This document shows positions 39,536-47,681 of a DNA stretch of 47,681 bases, piece after piece. Source of the DNA: Clostridia bacterium (GTDB lineage: Bacteria; Bacillota; Clostridia; Christensenellales; RUG350); the NCBI GenBank assembly GCA_017407285.1, contig JAFQWW010000040.1, positions 1 to 47,681 of the forward strand, read 5' to 3'. Within the stretch, counting starts at the first letter, position 1; the number at the start of each line of letters is the position of its first letter. A program made the position numbers and the translations under genes. The notes beneath the pieces were generated by a model. It had not been told where the DNA came from. It saw nothing but the letters and a program-made list of their open reading frames with translations, and did no database searches.

Positions 39536-41179
39536 TTATTTATTAATTTGTGCTTTGTATTTGTCTTTAAGACCGATTATTCTATTGAACACGGGAGTTT
39601 CTTTAGTTGAGTCACGATCTTTTATAAAATAACCAGTTCTCATAAACTGATAGGTTTCACCCACCTCACACTCATAAAGTGAGGGTTCAACGAAACCGTC
39701 TTTTATTACAAGAGAATCTTTATTGAGTTTATCCTGTATCTCGCCTTCTATGCTATCGTCAACGAGTTTGTCGTACAAGCGAATTTTAGCGGGACGGCCG
39801 TATTTTGCGCTAACCCAATGTATCGTACCCTTCACCTTCTTCGTGCTATTTCCGCCACTCTTCGTGTCGGGATCGTATTCTGCGTGAACGACTATTCCGT
39901 CCGGTGTTTCCTCATATCCCGTGCATTTTATAATGTAAGCACGATTCAATCTTACCTCGGCACCGGGATAAAGTCTAAAGTACTTGGGAGGAGGATCAAT
40001 TTTGAAATCGTCCTCGTCGATATAGAGTTCTTTAGTGAACACGACTTTTCTGCTCTCTGCTCCTTCCGTCGGACGATTAGGAACTATTAACTCTTCTTCG
40101 CCTTCATAGTTATCGATAACGAGTTTAATGGGGTTTACTACTGCCATTTTGCAATCTACGGTTTGTTGTAACTCGTCTCTTACACAATGCTCTAAAAGGG
40201 CAAAATCTACCTCGGACAAAGCCTTGGATACACCGGTAACGTTAATGAAAGATTTAAGTGCGTTAGCGGGATAACCTCTTCTTCTCATACCTGCAATAGT
40301 AGGCATACGAGGATCGTCCCATCCGTCTACGATACCAGTTTCAACTAAGTTTTTAAGATAACGTTTACCTAAAATGACGTCGGAAACGTTGATCTTTGCA
40401 AACTCAATCTGGCGAGGAGGATTAGGAAACAATCCCAAAGACTGGGTAGACCAGTTGTACAAAGGTCTTCTCTCCTCAAACTCAGGACCACACAAAGAGT
40501 GCGTTACACCCTCAAGTGCATCAAGCAAAGGAGAAGCGAAGTCGTACATAGGATAAATACACCACTTATCTCCCGTTCTGTGGTGAGTTACGTACATAAT
40601 ACGATAAATAACGGGATCACGCATACAAAGTATGGGAGACGCCATATCTATCTTGGCACGCAAAGTGCAATATCCTTCGGGAAACTCTCCGTTTTTCATT
40701 CTATTGAACAAATCGAGGTTTTCCTCAATACTTCTATTTCTATACGGACTCTCCTTTCCGGGAGTCGTCAAAGTACCACGATACTCTCTTACCTCGTCTT
40801 GAGTCAAATTACAAACGTAAGCTTTTCCTGCCTCAATAAGTTTAACGGCGATCTCGTACAAGTCTTGATAATGATCTGAAGCAAAATAGGTCTTGTAAGG
40901 TTCAAAACCAAGCCATGCAATATCCTCTTTTATAGATTGAACGAATTCATCCTTTTCTTTTACGGGATTGGTGTCGTCAAAATATAAAAAGCACTTTCCA
41001 TCATATCGCATCGAGGTACCGAAGTTGATACAAATTGATTTAACGTGACCTAAATGCAAGTATCCGTTAGGCTCGGGAGGTACACGGGTGCAAACCACGT
41101 TATCCTTAACCTTTCCAGCCTTTAAGTCCTCGTCTACGTAATCAAAAATAAAGTTATCAGTTAGTTCAAATTTTTCCAT
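39536..41179 (-). CDS. glnS: Glutaminyl-tRNA synthetase
   Basis: Class I synthetase charging tRNA-Gln directly. The 547 residues match GlnRS. HIGH motif in PPEPNGYLHLGHVKS (HLGH 42-45), YFDDTNP at 67-73, and GWDDPRMPTIAGMRRRGY characteristic of GlnRS. The C-terminal anticodon-binding beta barrels are present (IHWVSAKYGRPAKIRLYDKL, GYFIKDRD). The KMSKS position reads ILGKR (269-273) where GlnRS usually has MSKR; the Lys is kept but the Ser is Gly. It is the last gene of lepA-hemW-glnS, with GGAG SD and a terminator after it. Confidence 0.95.
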   Translation of the reverse strand: MEKFELTDNFIFDYVDEDLKAGKVKDNVVCTRVPPEPNGYLHLGHVKSICINFGTSMRYDGKCFLYFDDTNPVKEKDEFVQSIKEDIAWLGFEPYKTYFASDHYQDLYEIAVKLIEAGKAYVCNLTQDEVREYRGTLTTPGKESPYRNRSIEENLDLFNRMKNGEFPEGYCTLRAKIDMASPILCMRDPVIYRIMYVTHHRTGDKWCIYPMYDFASPLLDALEGVTHSLCGPEFEERRPLYNWSTQSLGLFPNPPRQIEFAKINVSDVILGKRYLKNLVETGIVDGWDDPRMPTIAGMRRRGYPANALKSFINVTGVSKALSEVDFALLEHCVRDELQQTVDCKMAVVNPIKLVIDNYEGEEELIVPNRPTEGAESRKVVFTKELYIDEDDFKIDPPPKYFRLYPGAEVRLNRAYIIKCTGYEETPDGIVVHAEYDPDTKSGGNSTKKVKGTIHWVSAKYGRPAKIRLYDKLVDDSIEGEIQDKLNKDSLVIKDGFVEPSLYECEVGETYQFMRTGYFIKDRDSTKETPVFNRIIGLKDKYKAQINK

Positions 41180-41213
41180 AATCAGTCTCCATAATTACCT
41201 TATTTTACCACCT

Positions 41214-42332
41214 TTAATCTAAAAACTCAACGATAATTGAGTTAAGAGTATAAAAATATTCTTTTTTTACCCTAATTTTTTCCTCAGTAACGTCCAAAAC
41301 CTTACTGAGCTTAGATATTCCCTTAGAATATTTATCTAAAATATCTACGCCAAAGCGTTCTTTTATCACGGACAAAGTAATTCCGTCCGACAAGCGCAAA
41401 CCTAGCATGACACTCTCTTCCAATTCGTCCTCTTTGCTTAGTTTAGCGTCCAGCGTCTTAATCTCGTCAAAATTAATCGTGTTCAAATAGTCACTCAAAC
41501 TGCTAGTATTATAAAATCTTGCGTTTTGTAGAAGACTATGAGCACCTAAACCCATTCCTAAGTAACTTTTTCGAGTCCAATATCCCAAATTGTGTTTACA
41601 CTCGTAACCGGGATGAGCAAAGTTACTTACCTCGTAACGCTCTAATCCGTAACGTGACGTGAGAGATAAAACTTCGTTGTAGAGGTCTGCAACTCTATCT
41701 CCGTCAGGAAGAGTACACACACCGTCTTTTACCATATCAAAAAGTTTCGTGCCTTTCTCAACGCCTAGTCCGTATGCAGATAAATGCTTCACGCCACAGT
41801 CAAGTACCCCACTAACCGAGCGCAAACAATCATCTTCACTCTCTGGTAAACCTAAAATCAAATCTGCGTTAACTTTAAGATTGGTATTAGTTAATAACTC
41901 TAATGCACGTCTTGCTTGATTTTCGTCATGCGCTCGACCAATTATCTTGAGCGTTTTATTATTTAAGCTTTGCACGCCCAGACTAACACGGTTGCACGCA
42001 TTTTGATATTCCGATACCTTGTCTACATCTAGACTCTCTGGATTAGACTCAACTGTGATTTCTACCTCACTTGCTACAGTAAAATTTTTACAAATCGCAT
42101 CAACGATTTCGGACACGTAACCGAGCGGTAAAATACTAGGTGTTCCGCCACCTATAAATACGGTATCAACGATATATTCCCCTTTTAGTTTGTCTGCGTA
42201 ATAAGCAATTTCTAAAAGAAGTTTATTCTTGTAACTCTCCATTCTATCCAAGTTTGGAAAAGACAAAAAGTCGCAATACGCGCATTTGCTCCTACAAAAC
42301 GGAATATGAAGATAAAGCCCAAGCTTTTCCAT
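41214..42332 (-). CDS. hemW: HemW-like radical SAM heme chaperone
   Basis: A 372-residue radical SAM protein of the HemN/HemW family. The iron-sulfur motif is CRSKCAYCDF: CxxxCxxC followed by Asp-Phe instead of the fourth Cys of true HemN. That and the lack of the HemN N-terminal extension favour HemW (heme insertion) over coproporphyrinogen dehydrogenase. Other features: YLHIPFC, FIGGGTPSIL, SLGVQSLNNKTLKIIGRAH and NADLILGLP. It shares one base with the lepA stop (TAATG). lepA-hemW is a widespread Firmicutes pair. Confidence 0.93.
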   Translation of the reverse strand: MEKLGLYLHIPFCRSKCAYCDFLSFPNLDRMESYKNKLLLEIAYYADKLKGEYIVDTVFIGGGTPSILPLGYVSEIVDAICKNFTVASEVEITVESNPESLDVDKVSEYQNACNRVSLGVQSLNNKTLKIIGRAHDENQARRALELLTNTNLKVNADLILGLPESEDDCLRSVSGVLDCGVKHLSAYGLGVEKGTKLFDMVKDGVCTLPDGDRVADLYNEVLSLTSRYGLERYEVSNFAHPGYECKHNLGYWTRKSYLGMGLGAHSLLQNARFYNTSSLSDYLNTINFDEIKTLDAKLSKEDELEESVMLGLRLSDGITLSVIKERFGVDILDKYSKGISKLSKVLDVTEEKIRVKKEYFYTLNSIIVEFLD

Positions 42333-44134
42333 TATTTATCAAATTTTAATATAGTCATAAACGCTTCACTAGGAACGCTTACCGAACCTACTTGGCGCAT
42401 ACGTTTTTTACCTTCTTTTTGTTTTTCAAGAAGTTTCTTCTTTCTCGTAATATCGCCACCGTAACATTTTGCCAATACGTCTTTTCGCATAGCTTTTACG
42501 GTTTCTCTAGCAATTACCTTACCACCGATCGCCGCTTGAATAGGTATCTCAAACATTTGACGAGGAATAACGTCTTTCAATTTTTCTGCTATAGATCTAC
42601 CTCTTGCGTACGCTTTGTCCTTGTGAACGATAATACTTAGCGCATCACATACGTCTCCGTTTAATAAAATATCCAATTTTACCAACTCACTTCTCTTGTA
42701 TCCCGTAATTTCATAGTCTAAACTAGCGTAACCTCTAGACTTTGATTTTAAGGAGTCAAAGAAATCGTATATGATTTCATTCAAGGGCATTTCGTATTCA
42801 ATACGAGCACGTCCAGAATCAATATAGGTCATATCGGTATATATACCACGCTTTTCTTGGCACAATTCCATTATAGGACCAACGTACTCGGGAGGCGTGT
42901 AGATGTAAGCCTTAACCACGGGTTCTTCCATATAATCAATTTCGGTAACGGCAGGCAAGTGGCTAGGGTTTGCGACCTCCATCATCTCTCCGTTAGTCTT
43001 ATACACGAGATAGGAAACAGAGGGCGACGTCGTAATAATGTCGAAATCAAACTCTCTTTCCAATCTCTCCTCTATAATTTCCATATGGAGAAGTCCTAAA
43101 AATCCACATCTAAAACCAAAACCTAACGCAGCGCTGACTTCGGGTTCGAAAACAAGCGCCGCATCGTTCAGATTCAATTTTTCTAGTGCATCTTTTAGGT
43201 CGTTATATTTAGATCCGTCCGCGGGATAAATACCGGAAAAAACCATAGGTTTTGCTTCTTTATATCCCGGTAACGGCTCGCTCGTACCCCCTTCGGCCAA
43301 AGTAATAGTATCACCGACCGAGGTATCTTTTACGTTTTTAATACTTGCTGCAATATATCCTACGTCTCCTGCAGACAATTTTTCACAAGGCAATAGTTTG
43401 GGGTTAAACACACCGACCTCGGTTACGTCGAACTCTTTACCACTATGGCACATCTTGATCTTAACACCCGCACGAACTTCTCCGTCCACAATTCTAACGA
43501 AAGATATTGCGCCTTTGTAGTTGTCGTAGTAGGAGTCAAAAATCAACGCCTTAAGCGGTGCATTCTCGTCACCTTGAGGTGCAGGGATTTTCTCGATTAC
43601 ATCACGCAACACGTCTTCAATGCCTATTCCCTCTTTTGCAGAAACTAAAGCAATCCCATCAGTGTCCAAACCTATAATATCCTCGATTTCCTTTTTAGCA
43701 CCCTCAATATCGGCACTAGGTAAATCAATTTTGTTTATCAAAGGAACGATTTCCAAATCGTTATCCATAGCAAGGTAAACGTTGGTTAGTGTCTGTGCCT
43801 CCACGCCTTGAGATGCATCAACTACAAGCAAAGCACCTTCGCACGCAGCCAAAGAACGAGAAACTTCGTACGTAAAGTCCACGTGCCCCGGGGTATCAAT
43901 AAGATTTAGAATATACTCCTCTCCGTTGTAATTATAAAACATACGAACGGGCTGTAATTTTATAGTAATACCACGCTCACGCTCGATGTCCATGCTATCT
44001 AAAAGTTGAGCTTCCATATCTCTTGAGCTAACGACACCCGTGTACTCAATCAATCTATCCGCAAGCGTGCTCTTTCCGTGATCTATATGGGCAACTATAC
44101 AAAAATTTCTTATTTTGTCCTGCCTTTTTGACAT
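42332..44134 (-). CDS. lepA: Elongation factor 4
   Basis: Ribosome-associated GTPase promoting back-translocation or initiation under stress. The protein has 600 residues, normal length. G1 [15 protein letters not shown]2 within [11 protein letters not shown]3 DTPGHVDF, G4 [10 protein letters not shown]5 VSAKEGIG. The LepA-specific C-terminal domain is complete ([20 protein letters not shown]). First of the lepA-hemW-glnS operon, with GAGGAG SD. It diverges from the glycerophosphodiesterase gene across a 71-base gap. Confidence 0.97.
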   Translation of the reverse strand: MSKRQDKIRNFCIVAHIDHGKSTLADRLIEYTGVVSSRDMEAQLLDSMDIERERGITIKLQPVRMFYNYNGEEYILNLIDTPGHVDFTYEVSRSLAACEGALLVVDASQGVEAQTLTNVYLAMDNDLEIVPLINKIDLPSADIEGAKKEIEDIIGLDTDGIALVSAKEGIGIEDVLRDVIEKIPAPQGDENAPLKALIFDSYYDNYKGAISFVRIVDGEVRAGVKIKMCHSGKEFDVTEVGVFNPKLLPCEKLSAGDVGYIAASIKNVKDTSVGDTITLAEGGTSEPLPGYKEAKPMVFSGIYPADGSKYNDLKDALEKLNLNDAALVFEPEVSAALGFGFRCGFLGLLHMEIIEERLEREFDFDIITTSPSVSYLVYKTNGEMMEVANPSHLPAVTEIDYMEEPVVKAYIYTPPEYVGPIMELCQEKRGIYTDMTYIDSGRARIEYEMPLNEIIYDFFDSLKSKSRGYASLDYEITGYKRSELVKLDILLNGDVCDALSIIVHKDKAYARGRSIAEKLKDVIPRQMFEIPIQAAIGGKVIARETVKAMRKDVLAKCYGGDITRKKKLLEKQKEGKKRMRQVGSVSVPSEAFMTILKFDK

Positions 44135-44170
44135 TTCTTACTCCTCAATAACTTTTTTACAATATTCGCC

Positions 44171-44199
44171 TTGCGCAAATTAAAACCAAGTGCTATAAT
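44171..44199 (+). promoter_or_regulatory. Promoter for leaderless glycerophosphodiesterase gene
   Basis: TTGCGC (44171-44176), a 17-base spacer ending in TGC (extended -10), perfect TATAAT (44194-44199). Exactly 6 bases separate it from the ATG at 44206, so the predicted +1 is the start codon. No SD is present. Confidence 0.82.
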
Positions 44200-44205
44200 G
44201 AACGC

Positions 44206-44922
44206 ATGAAAAATTTTGATTGGTTAATTAAAACTCCTATAGCGCATCGCGGTCTTCACAACGACAAATTGCCCGAAAACTCTATATCGGCATTTCAAAA
44301 TGCTATACGACACGGCTATAATATTGAAACTGACGTACGTCTAACCAAGGACAAAAAACTCGTCCTCTTTCACGACGATACCCTCTCACGCATGTGCGGA
44401 GAAAATGTTGCAGTCGCAGATCTAACGTTTGATGAACTGCAGTCCTATACTCTTAAAAACACGAGTGAAAAAGTACCCCTTCTCTCCGATCTCCTATCAC
44501 TGGCTGGAGAAAATGTAGGACTTTTGATAGAACTTAAATCAGACGGGAAGGGCGAACTTGAAAAAGCGGTATACGACGAAATCAAAAATCTTAACGGTCG
44601 TTATGCCGTTCAATCCTTCCACCCCTACTCCGTAAAATGGTTCAAAGATAACGCAAAGGAAATTCCAAGAGGTTTACTAGCCACGATAGAACTTCCCCCT
44701 GCATTGAGTAAAATCGTGAGATTTGTACTAAAGCACCTTTTGCTCTACAAAAAAGTTAGTCCCGATTTTCTCGCATACGACGAAAGATTTATTGCAAAAA
44801 GACGAGTTCAAAAGAGAAAGGTTCCTCGCCTTGCTTGGACGGTACGCGAAAAAACACGCGAACACGAACTTTTAGAGAAAGGTCTTGCCGATAACGTTAT
44901 ATTTGAAAACTATCTAGCTTAA
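44206..44922 (+). CDS. Glycerophosphodiester phosphodiesterase
   Basis: A soluble, 238-residue GDPD-family protein hydrolysing glycerophosphodiesters to glycerol-3-phosphate and an alcohol. Catalytic elements: AHRGLHNDKLPENSISAF (His, Arg), IETDVRLTKDKKLVLFHDDT (Glu, Asp, second His), LIELKSD (Glu/Lys), and the late AWTVRE. No signal peptide, so it acts in the cytoplasm, perhaps on deacylated phospholipids. It is transcribed alone from an extended -10 promoter as a likely leaderless mRNA. Its TAA abuts the pyrE stop on the other strand. Confidence 0.92.
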   Translation: MKNFDWLIKTPIAHRGLHNDKLPENSISAFQNAIRHGYNIETDVRLTKDKKLVLFHDDTLSRMCGENVAVADLTFDELQSYTLKNTSEKVPLLSDLLSLAGENVGLLIELKSDGKGELEKAVYDEIKNLNGRYAVQSFHPYSVKWFKDNAKEIPRGLLATIELPPALSKIVRFVLKHLLLYKKVSPDFLAYDERFIAKRRVQKRKVPRLAWTVREKTREHELLEKGLADNVIFENYLA

Positions 44923-45504
44923 TTATACTTGCAACGCTCTAGTGCCCGGTTTAGTCAAAGGAATTTTACCTTCTTTGCAAATCGGGCAATCTTTTTCTTC
45001 GTACGATATAACTTCCATAGACAAAAGCGCTTGGTAGGGTTTACCAAAGTCAACCTTACCGTTACTTCTGTCTACGATAGATGCAACTGCTACGACGTCT
45101 GCGCCCATAGACTCGAGAAGTTTTATGGTTTCAACTACCGATCCACCCGTCGTTACTACGTCCTCAACTACTAAAATCTTCTCGCCTTTCTTTACACTAA
45201 AACCACGGCGAAGAGTCATGTTACCGTCAACGCGCTCTACGAAGATGTTGGGTTTTGATAATGCTCTAGCCATTTCGTATCCCATAATTATTCCACCTAT
45301 TGCAGGAGATGCTACGGTATCAATCTCAATACCTTCAAGTTTCTTTGCAAGTTCTTTGCACAAAAGTTCGCTCTTATCAGGATACATAAAAAGTTTCGCA
45401 CACTGCATATAAGTATCGGAATGTCTGCCTGATGCTAGGCGGAAATGTCCTTTCAAAATTCCTTCAGTCTCTTTGAATATATCAAGTACTTGTTCGTTAG
45501 TCAT
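44923..45504 (-). CDS. pyrE: Orotate phosphoribosyltransferase
   Basis: Joins orotate to PRPP to give OMP. The protein has 193 residues. The PRPP-binding motif is ILVVEDVVTTGGSVVETI. RLASGRHSDTYMQCAKLF at the N-terminus and DTVASPAIGGIIMGYE are typical of the PyrE subgroup found in Clostridia. The C-terminus has a CPICKEG element. Last of carB-pyrK-pyrD-pyrE, with AGGAG SD. pyrF is not present downstream here. Confidence 0.96.
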   Translation of the reverse strand: MTNEQVLDIFKETEGILKGHFRLASGRHSDTYMQCAKLFMYPDKSELLCKELAKKLEGIEIDTVASPAIGGIIMGYEMARALSKPNIFVERVDGNMTLRRGFSVKKGEKILVVEDVVTTGGSVVETIKLLESMGADVVAVASIVDRSNGKVDFGKPYQALLSMEVISYEEKDCPICKEGKIPLTKPGTRALQV

Positions 45505-45515
45505 AATAATAGCTC

Positions 45516-46427
45516 CTAAATGTTTATTTTGCCTACGATATCACGAATATCGTCAATACCGTTTTTAATCATATAATTTTCCAATCCTTCAAGTATTTCA
45601 GGAATAACTAAAGGATTAGAGAAGTTTGCCGTACCTACTTGAACTGCGGACGCACCGACGAGCATAAACTCCAAAACGTCACGATAATTACTTATACCAC
45701 CTAATCCAATTACGGGTATTTTTACCGCTTTACAAGCCTCCCAAACCATTCTAAGCGCAATAGGTTTAACTGCAGGGCCACTCATTCCACCCGTAACGTT
45801 TGCAAGAATAGGTTTGCGTCTCTCTAAGTCAATAGCCATACCCGTTAAGGTATTTATAAGAGAAATACAGTCCGCACCACCGTTTTCCGCGGCTTTAGCA
45901 TTATCGGAAATAGAGGCTACGTTCGGGGATAATTTAACCATCAAGGGTGTTTTAGTCAAACGTGCTTTGACCTTCTCGGTTACGTTTTGAACGCTCTCGG
46001 GCTTTATACCAAAAGCCACGCCACCCTCTTTAACGTTGGGACAAGATATATTAAGTTCAATCATATCGACTAAACCGTTCAATCTTTCCGCAATCTCTTC
46101 GTAATCCGCTAACGTACTACCTGCAACGTTTGCAATAATATTAGTGCCCGATTCTTTCAAGAAAGGTAGATCGTATTCAATAAAATGCTCTACACCGGGA
46201 TTTTGCAAACCTACTGCATTCAAAATTCCGCTTGGCGTTTCGGCAATTCTGGGGGTAGGATTTCCAAGACGAGGTTTAAGTGTCGTACCTTTCGTAGATA
46301 TACCACCTAATATCGATATAGGATAAAACTCGTTGTATTCACGACCAAAACCGTACGTTCCAGATGCTGCAATAATAGGGTTTTTAAATTTTACACCGCA
46401 AATTTCCACACCGAGATTTATTTTCAT
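45516..46427 (-). CDS. pyrD: Dihydroorotate dehydrogenase B, catalytic subunit
   Basis: FMN enzyme oxidising dihydroorotate to orotate; type 1B, electrons passing to NAD via PyrK. The protein has 303 residues. Motifs: GVEICGVKFKNPIIAASGTYG, STKGTTLKPRLGNPTPR, ELNISCPNVKEGG (the catalytic Cys), VKLSPNV, and IGLGGISNYRDVLEFMLVGA. It overlaps pyrK by 4 bases and is 11 bases before pyrE. SD GGAGG. Confidence 0.97.
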   Translation of the reverse strand: MKINLGVEICGVKFKNPIIAASGTYGFGREYNEFYPISILGGISTKGTTLKPRLGNPTPRIAETPSGILNAVGLQNPGVEHFIEYDLPFLKESGTNIIANVAGSTLADYEEIAERLNGLVDMIELNISCPNVKEGGVAFGIKPESVQNVTEKVKARLTKTPLMVKLSPNVASISDNAKAAENGGADCISLINTLTGMAIDLERRKPILANVTGGMSGPAVKPIALRMVWEACKAVKIPVIGLGGISNYRDVLEFMLVGASAVQVGTANFSNPLVIPEILEGLENYMIKNGIDDIRDIVGKINI

Positions 46428-47194
46428 AACTCCACCTCCGAAATCGGAAATACCGGTCCGTCTTTACATACTCTTACGTTGCCTTCTGCTTTGGCTTGTT
46501 TGCACACACACACCAAACACGCGCCAACGCCACAACCCATTCTCTCTTCAAGCGACACGAAGCACGGGATATCTATTTTTCTATTTTCTATAGCGTTTTT
46601 CAACGCGCGGAACATAGGCTTAGGTCCGCAACACAAAATCGCATCAAAATTCTCACTCTCGTACTCGTTCAAGAAAAGTTCAACGGCGTTTTTTGCGTTC
46701 TCCAACGGTTCGTCATCATAAACTATTCTTAAATCTGCAAATCTACTTATCCTTTTAGTTAAGCACTCCGCTTTTTTGTTCCTAAAACCTAGATAAGCCA
46801 CGAAATGCTTGTCGGGATAACTCTTACCCATTCCACCAAAAGGACATACGCCCATCCCTCCTGCAAGGATAGCAATTTTCTTCCAGTTTTTATCAAGAAG
46901 AAAACCGTTTCCTAAAGGTAGGGTTGCCATAAGTTCGGTTCCGCATTTAAGTTTGGAGAGTTTTTCCGTTCCCTCCCCTCTTACTTGGTAGCAAAACTTA
47001 ACCTTTTCGCCTTTAGCATCGTAATCGGATATTCCAAACGGTCTTTTAAGAATATGACTGCCGTCACCAACACTAACGTTTAGAAATTTTCCTGCCCAAA
47101 TATCTTGAGCCGGTTCATCGAGTAGCAAGGTCGCCTCATAAATAGAATCTGCGACCTCGCTATTTTTTTCAATAATTACCTTAGTTTCTTTCAT
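46424..47194 (-). CDS. pyrK: Dihydroorotate dehydrogenase B, electron-transfer subunit
   Basis: FAD and [2Fe-2S] protein linking PyrD to NAD+. The protein has 256 residues. The FAD-binding barrel includes LKRPFGIS, the NAD region has ILAGGMGVCPFGGM, and the C-terminal cluster cysteines lie in ERMGCGVGACLVCVCK plus a later C. It overlaps carB by 14 bases and pyrD by 4 bases, so stoichiometry is probably set by coupling. Confidence 0.96.
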   Translation of the reverse strand: MKETKVIIEKNSEVADSIYEATLLLDEPAQDIWAGKFLNVSVGDGSHILKRPFGISDYDAKGEKVKFCYQVRGEGTEKLSKLKCGTELMATLPLGNGFLLDKNWKKIAILAGGMGVCPFGGMGKSYPDKHFVAYLGFRNKKAECLTKRISRFADLRIVYDDEPLENAKNAVELFLNEYESENFDAILCCGPKPMFRALKNAIENRKIDIPCFVSLEERMGCGVGACLVCVCKQAKAEGNVRVCKDGPVFPISEVEL

Positions 47195-47681
47195 TGATCA
47201 CGTCTACCTCTTGTAGAGAAATTACGTTCAAATCTTTATCAACCTTGCCAAGCGACATAGCGCTAACGAAAGCGTTAACGGTGTCAAGTGAGGTAAAGCA
47301 GTTTGCACCCTGCTCAACTGCAAGACGTCTAATCTTAAATCCTGCTCTATCCGAATGACGACCTTTGGTGGGAGTGTTAATAATAGTTCTAACCTCTCTA
47401 GTCTTAATCAAATCCATAATATCGTCACAATCGTGGAGTTTTCCAACCACCTTAACGTCTAAGCCGTTCTCAGTCAAAGTCTTTGCAGTACCTGCGGTTG
47501 CGTACAATCTATATCCAAGTTCAACCAATTTCTTAGCAATAGGTACGACTTCAGCTTTGTTTTGGTTTGCAACCGTTATCAATACGCCACCGTCACGATT
47601 TGCATTCATACCCGATGCTATAAGTCCCTTCAACAACGCTTCGTTAAAATCGGTAGAAAGACCTAATACTTCACCAGTAGA
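47181..47681 (-). CDS. carB: Carbamoyl-phosphate synthase large subunit, C-terminal part
   Basis: Partial gene, cut by the right edge; about 166 C-terminal residues are visible. The STGEVLGLSTDF segment leads into the allosteric MGS-like domain (VLITVANQNKAEVVPIAKKL, LYATAGTAKTLTENG, NTPTKGRHSDRAGFKIRRLA). In the whole protein this domain binds UMP or ornithine-type regulators. It heads the visible pyrimidine operon; any PyrR attenuator would lie outside the window. Confidence 0.95.
   Translation of the reverse strand, partial: STGEVLGLSTDFNEALLKGLIASGMNANRDGGVLITVANQNKAEVVPIAKKLVELGYRLYATAGTAKTLTENGLDVKVVGKLHDCDDIMDLIKTREVRTIINTPTKGRHSDRAGFKIRRLAVEQGANCFTSLDTVNAFVSAMSLGKVDKDLNVISLQEVDVINERN

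Noticed and set aside
1-47681. Mobile elements, prophage or CRISPR
   Set aside because: No transposase, integrase, terminal repeats, repeat-spacer arrays or cas-like genes were seen on either strand.

Overview
The window (about 47.7 kb, AT-rich, low GC) looks like a chromosomal segment of an uncultured-type Clostridia (Firmicutes). The reasons are the gene families and their order (rsmD-coaD-YlbJ, nadD-yqeK-rsfS, ruvX-DUF1292, dnaD-dnaI), a Spo0A response regulator, Gram-positive-type peptidoglycan enzymes, an FMN riboswitch with a riboflavin ECF S component, and strong Shine-Dalgarno (SD) sites. Spo0A and YlbJ suggest an endospore former or a recent descendant of one. I see no transposase, integrase, phage module or CRISPR array. 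This is compact core genome, mostly read on the minus strand, and no gene-free stretch exceeds 300 bases.

Layout. 1-3469 (-): a TIGR03960 radical SAM protein, its DUF2344 partner, and RNase E/G cut by the window edge. 3539-4486 (+): YlbJ. 4455-9848 (-): a coiled-coil protein, coaD, rsmD, 5-formyl-THF cyclo-ligase and alr, preceded by iorA-iorB. 10047-10122: tRNA-Thr(GGT) with a perfect promoter and terminator. 10207-15445 (-): NfeD plus an ABC exporter, then a corrinoid-activation (RACo-like) protein and a ceramidase-like protein. 15595-19145 (+): murG, then dnaD-dnaI. 19146-20036 (-): a PAP2 phosphatase broken by one stop codon. 20176-24106 (+): adenine deaminase, a small membrane protein, maf and a degenerate MreB paralogue. 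24180-28129 (-): metF-metH-ruvX-DUF1292. 28214-37713 (-): a long run, nadD::yqeK, rsfS, a small exported protein, pdp, deoC, FMN riboswitch, ribU::tsaE, tsaB, rimI, alpha/beta hydrolase, membrane-anchored MurF-like ligase, ddl. 37795-38535 (+): a membrane protein of unknown function. 38536-44134 (-): lepA-hemW-glnS, a terminator, then spo0A with its own promoter and 0A boxes. 44206-44922 (+): a glycerophosphodiesterase. 44923-47681 (-): carB (partial)-pyrK-pyrD-pyrE.

How the genes work together. Cell-wall functions recur: alr and ddl make and join D-Ala, the MurF-like ligase would add the dipeptide, MurG makes lipid II, and YlbJ and Spo0A point to spore formation. One-carbon metabolism is present (5-FCL, MetF, and a MetH without a reactivation domain). 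tRNA t6A synthesis (TsaE, TsaB, with RimI) is tied to riboflavin status by a gene fusion placed behind an FMN riboswitch.

The most unusual observations are: (1) the FMN-riboswitch-controlled RibU-TsaE fusion; (2) three promoters whose predicted +1 is exactly the A of the ATG, with no SD (leaderless mRNAs); (3) three convergent gene pairs whose stop codons abut with zero spacing; (4) a hydrolase whose only well-supported start codon is ATT overlapping a TAA stop; (5) a terminator before ddl that overlaps a ddl promoter; (6) paired 0A boxes plus a box inside a spo0A promoter; (7) MreB and MurF homologues with altered nucleotide-site residues. All functional calls come from reading the sequence and remembered family knowledge; no database search was run.
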